Shown: positions 63,909 through 64,000 of the stretch, piece by piece
How positions within the stretch are numbered: the first letter of the stretch is position 1
Layout of the letters: each line of letters starts with the position of its first letter
DNA from: Oricola indica
GTDB lineage: Bacteria; Pseudomonadota; Alphaproteobacteria; Rhizobiales; Rhizobiaceae
Reading direction: 5' to 3'
Length of the DNA stretch: 64,000 nt
Assembly (NCBI RefSeq): GCF_019966595.1
Contig: NZ_JAINFJ010000013.1
Coordinates: 34,448 to 98,447, forward strand
The notes under the pieces: generated by a model
What the model was told of the DNA's origin: nothing
The model's input: only the letters and a program-made list of their open reading frames with translations
Databases searched by the model: none
Position numbers and translations under genes: made by a program

Positions 63909-64000
63909 TAGAACCCGACCAGCTGAACCGCCCCGGGTTTGCCGGAGGCTGGTTGATATAAGCTATGCGGCCATTTCTGGGGTTTCCAGAGCTGCATAGT
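63909..64000. other. Unassigned sequence at the right edge
   Basis: I see no gene or clear signal in the last 90 bases. The tRNA-Lys copy expected at the far end of the element is not reached. Confidence 0.4.

Larger units (their letters stand above)
59002..64000. mobile_element. Integrated genomic island at tRNA-Lys (left part; right end outside window)
   Basis: From a tRNA-Lys 3' fragment onward the content changes to integrase, AlpA-like regulator, secreted nuclease, Vsr, cytosine methyltransferase and a candidate restriction enzyme, with AT-richer control DNA than the core genes. No conjugation or phage structural genes are seen in the visible part. The element must continue to the right, where an intact tRNA-Lys gene and the second attachment site are expected. 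Confidence 0.8.

Overview
The window is chromosomal DNA of an alphaproteobacterium, most likely of the order Hyphomicrobiales (Rhizobiales). The evidence is high-GC coding sequence, an unbroken rpsB-tsf-pyrH-frr-uppS-cdsA-rseP-bamA-lpxD-fabZ-lpxA-lpxI-lpxB block (LpxI rather than LpxH, no dxr between cdsA and rseP), a GTTC-N7-GTTC SOS box in front of lexA, a phasin gene, an EipB-type envelope protein and a LiuR-like MerR regulator. The genus cannot be fixed from the sequence alone.

Layout. 1-13 kb: housekeeping and envelope genes (patatin lipase cut by the left edge, hisI, folE, an IscU-like scaffold, yidD, mgtE, a MerR regulator, a membrane methyltransferase, a DUF1624 acyltransferase, a YdcF protein, sdaA, DUF1489, VWA and J-domain proteins, a SPOR-tailed DD-carboxypeptidase). 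13-21 kb: phasin, clpS-clpA, azlC-azlD, HIT protein, COG3146 protein, a glycerophosphodiesterase-RidA pair, eipB. 21.6-34.9 kb: translation, isoprenoid/phospholipid, outer-membrane assembly and lipid A genes, all on + and mostly tightly spaced. 34.9-49.7 kb: gltA, gltX, comEC, lexA, then ppiD-like-trpD-trpC-moaC-moeA on the minus strand, then tpiA, secG and pyrG. 49.7-55.3 kb: an IclR regulator divergent from a fused TRAP permease, a TAXI binding protein and a formylglycine-type sulfatase, which reads as one catabolic locus. 55.3-58.8 kb: a phosphatase-family hydrolase, a 42-codon membrane peptide gene, tusA, a persulfide-sensor-like ArsR regulator, a lipoprotein and a YdcK-like beta-helix protein.

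59.0-64.0 kb is the left part of an integrated element. It starts at a 3' fragment of a tRNA-Lys(UUU) gene (minus strand) that serves as the attachment site. It then carries a P4-type integrase, an AlpA-like small regulator, a secreted thermonuclease, Vsr, a C5 cytosine methyltransferase and, overlapping it by ATGA, an unrecognised protein with a D-(X13)-E-X-K nuclease-like motif (candidate restriction enzyme). The right end is outside the window.

The most interesting signals are in that element's control DNA. The same direct repeat GTGATC-N4-GTGATC lies upstream of the integrase and, inverted, around the ribosome binding site of the alpA-like gene. A perfect 27-bp palindrome sits just before the integrase ribosome binding site. 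A perfect alphaproteobacterial LexA box precedes the alpA-like gene. Together they suggest SOS-triggered, AlpA-controlled excision of a restriction-modification island; this is inference from sequence pattern.
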